Source: Thioalkalivibrio versutus
GTDB lineage: Bacteria; Pseudomonadota; Gammaproteobacteria; Ectothiorhodospirales; Ectothiorhodospiraceae
NCBI RefSeq assembly: GCF_001999325.1
Contig: NZ_MVAR01000031.1
Coordinates: 26,120 to 90,119, forward strand
Length of the DNA: 64,000 nucleotides
Direction: 5' to 3'
The notes under the pieces are model-generated. The model was not told the DNA's origin. It did not search any database and saw nothing but the letters and a program-made list of their open reading frames with translations. Made by a program: the position numbers and the translations under genes. Positions 63,336 through 64,000 of this stretch are shown here, piece after piece. Numbering within the stretch: the first letter of the stretch is position 1; the number at the start of each line of letters is the position of its first letter.

Positions 63336-63899
63336 TCAGCCGGGGAAGGCCGCGTCTCGGCCTGATGCCGTCTGGAGCGACGTGTTAGAGCGTTTTCGTA
63401 GCATGGGAAGGTCGAGTGTGCTGTGACGCGGTTCCCCAACCCCGGACCCTATGGGGTACGGAATCCGCTTGCCGGCCTCGGCATATCCCCTGCGGGTGTA
63501 GTACTGGACAAGTTCCCGACGCACAGACACGACTACCAACACGAACTCCTCTACCCCCGGCGCAGCGCTCGCCCATGCCTCTGCGCGCAAGAGAAGCGAG
63601 TTACCTATTCCCTTAGCCTGCATTCCTGGCGCGACCGCACGCGTGCCGATATACGCCTCCCTTCCATTAACGTCAACCTGAACGCAGCCGACAGTTCGCG
63701 CACCATCCAAGGCGAGCATAATCCTTGATAGCCCCACTGCCTCCCCGATCTCCATCGGATTGGTTCTCTGGCCTCCAACCAAAATCGATTCGTGAGTCCA
63801 ACCCCCGTCTCCGGTGCTGGGCCGATATGCGGCATTGACAAGTCGAGCGATGTCCTCCACATCGTCTGGTGTCGCCGTCCGATACACCAGATCGACCAT
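63336..63899 (-). CDS. GNAT N-acetyltransferase
   Basis: 187 residues from the ATG at 63899 (GCGGAGAAGGTA upstream). GNAT core: VYRTATPDDVEDIARLVNAA, AYIGTRAVAPGMQAKGIGNS with the acetyl-CoA loop QAKGIGN, ending YYTRRGYAEAGKRIP. The extra C-terminal tail (NTSLQTASGRDAAFPG) is not part of the fold and may reflect a shifted 3' end. Lies 21 bp downstream... of no other gene on its 5' side inside the window; the SecD-head-like gene follows by 21 bp, so the two may share a transcript. Confidence 0.85.
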   Translation of the reverse strand: MVDLVYRTATPDDVEDIARLVNAAYRPSTGDGGWTHESILVGGQRTNPMEIGEAVGLSRIMLALDGARTVGCVQVDVNGREAYIGTRAVAPGMQAKGIGNSLLLRAEAWASAAPGVEEFVLVVVSVRRELVQYYTRRGYAEAGKRIPYPIGSGVGEPRHSTLDLPMLRKRSNTSLQTASGRDAAFPG

Positions 63900-64000
63900 T
63901 ACCTTCTCCGCAGCTTTAACAGTGATTAGGTAGCGCGCACAGATATTGGTTGAACGTGCGCGCGATATATCCCGGATGAGTGTGGTGGTCAAGTGATTTC

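Overview
The window looks like chromosome of a GC-rich gammaproteobacterial sulfur oxidiser, most likely Thioalkalivibrio or a close relative in the Ectothiorhodospiraceae. This rests on three things: the classical gammaproteobacterial tRNA-fMet-rimP-nusA-infB-rbfA-truB-rpsO-pnp order; many rhodanese, exported DsrE-like and TlpA-like sulfur or thiol proteins; and a gene for the alpha-carboxysome shell protein CsoS1D. The assignment is an inference from gene content only.

Layout. 1-1134: end of the NADH dehydrogenase operon (nuoN, DUF2818). 1198-10392: initiator tRNA and the translation/RNA operon through PNPase. 10462-19476: a phospholipid-type methyltransferase; a circularly permuted ATP-grasp and alpha-E pair facing a convergent Anbu (proteasome-like) gene; two secreted histidine phosphatases in tandem; a host-attachment-family protein; a DUF21 membrane protein; a GNAT gene broken by a 299-bp palindromic element; and an HNH nuclease. 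19547-24047: a lipoprotein hydrolase overlapping a Gcr-type membrane protein, then csoS1D with a Nudix hydrolase. 24126-35107: a pgaABCD exopolysaccharide operon lying between two 91-bp direct repeats made from the 3' end of a rhodanese gene, with paralogous hydrolase-like/TlpA fusion genes on both outer sides. 35216-41895: a diguanylate cyclase, a rhodanese/metallo-beta-lactamase fusion, a TetR gene followed by two exported DsrE-like genes, and a second diguanylate cyclase interrupted by one in-frame TAG. 41912-44122: a DrrAB-type ABC exporter and mscL. 44348-55297: a NirK-like multicopper protein fused to an amicyanin-like domain, several small genes, another exported DsrE protein, a chemoreceptor, an alternative oxidase, a rhodanese and pyruvate kinase. 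55562-63899: accessory-looking DNA with a voltage-sensor-like protein, a degenerate RelA/SpoT-type HD protein, an Rnk-like protein, a Sel1-repeat protein, an SLC13/TrkA-C transporter, a higBA module, a SecD-head-like secreted protein and a GNAT, with several dispersed palindromic repeats between them.

How it may fit together. PgaC and PgaD are c-di-GMP dependent in well studied systems, so the two diguanylate cyclases within 10 kb (one intact, one interrupted) are natural candidates to feed poly-N-acetylglucosamine export. The sulfur-related genes form two clusters (37.2-40.5 kb and 47.9-52.6 kb) that probably handle sulfur or thiol intermediates in the envelope. The most notable observations are the direct-repeat-bounded pga island, the palindromic element sitting exactly in the acetyl-CoA loop of a GNAT gene, the NirK-cupredoxin fusion with altered copper-site residues, and the amber-interrupted cyclase.
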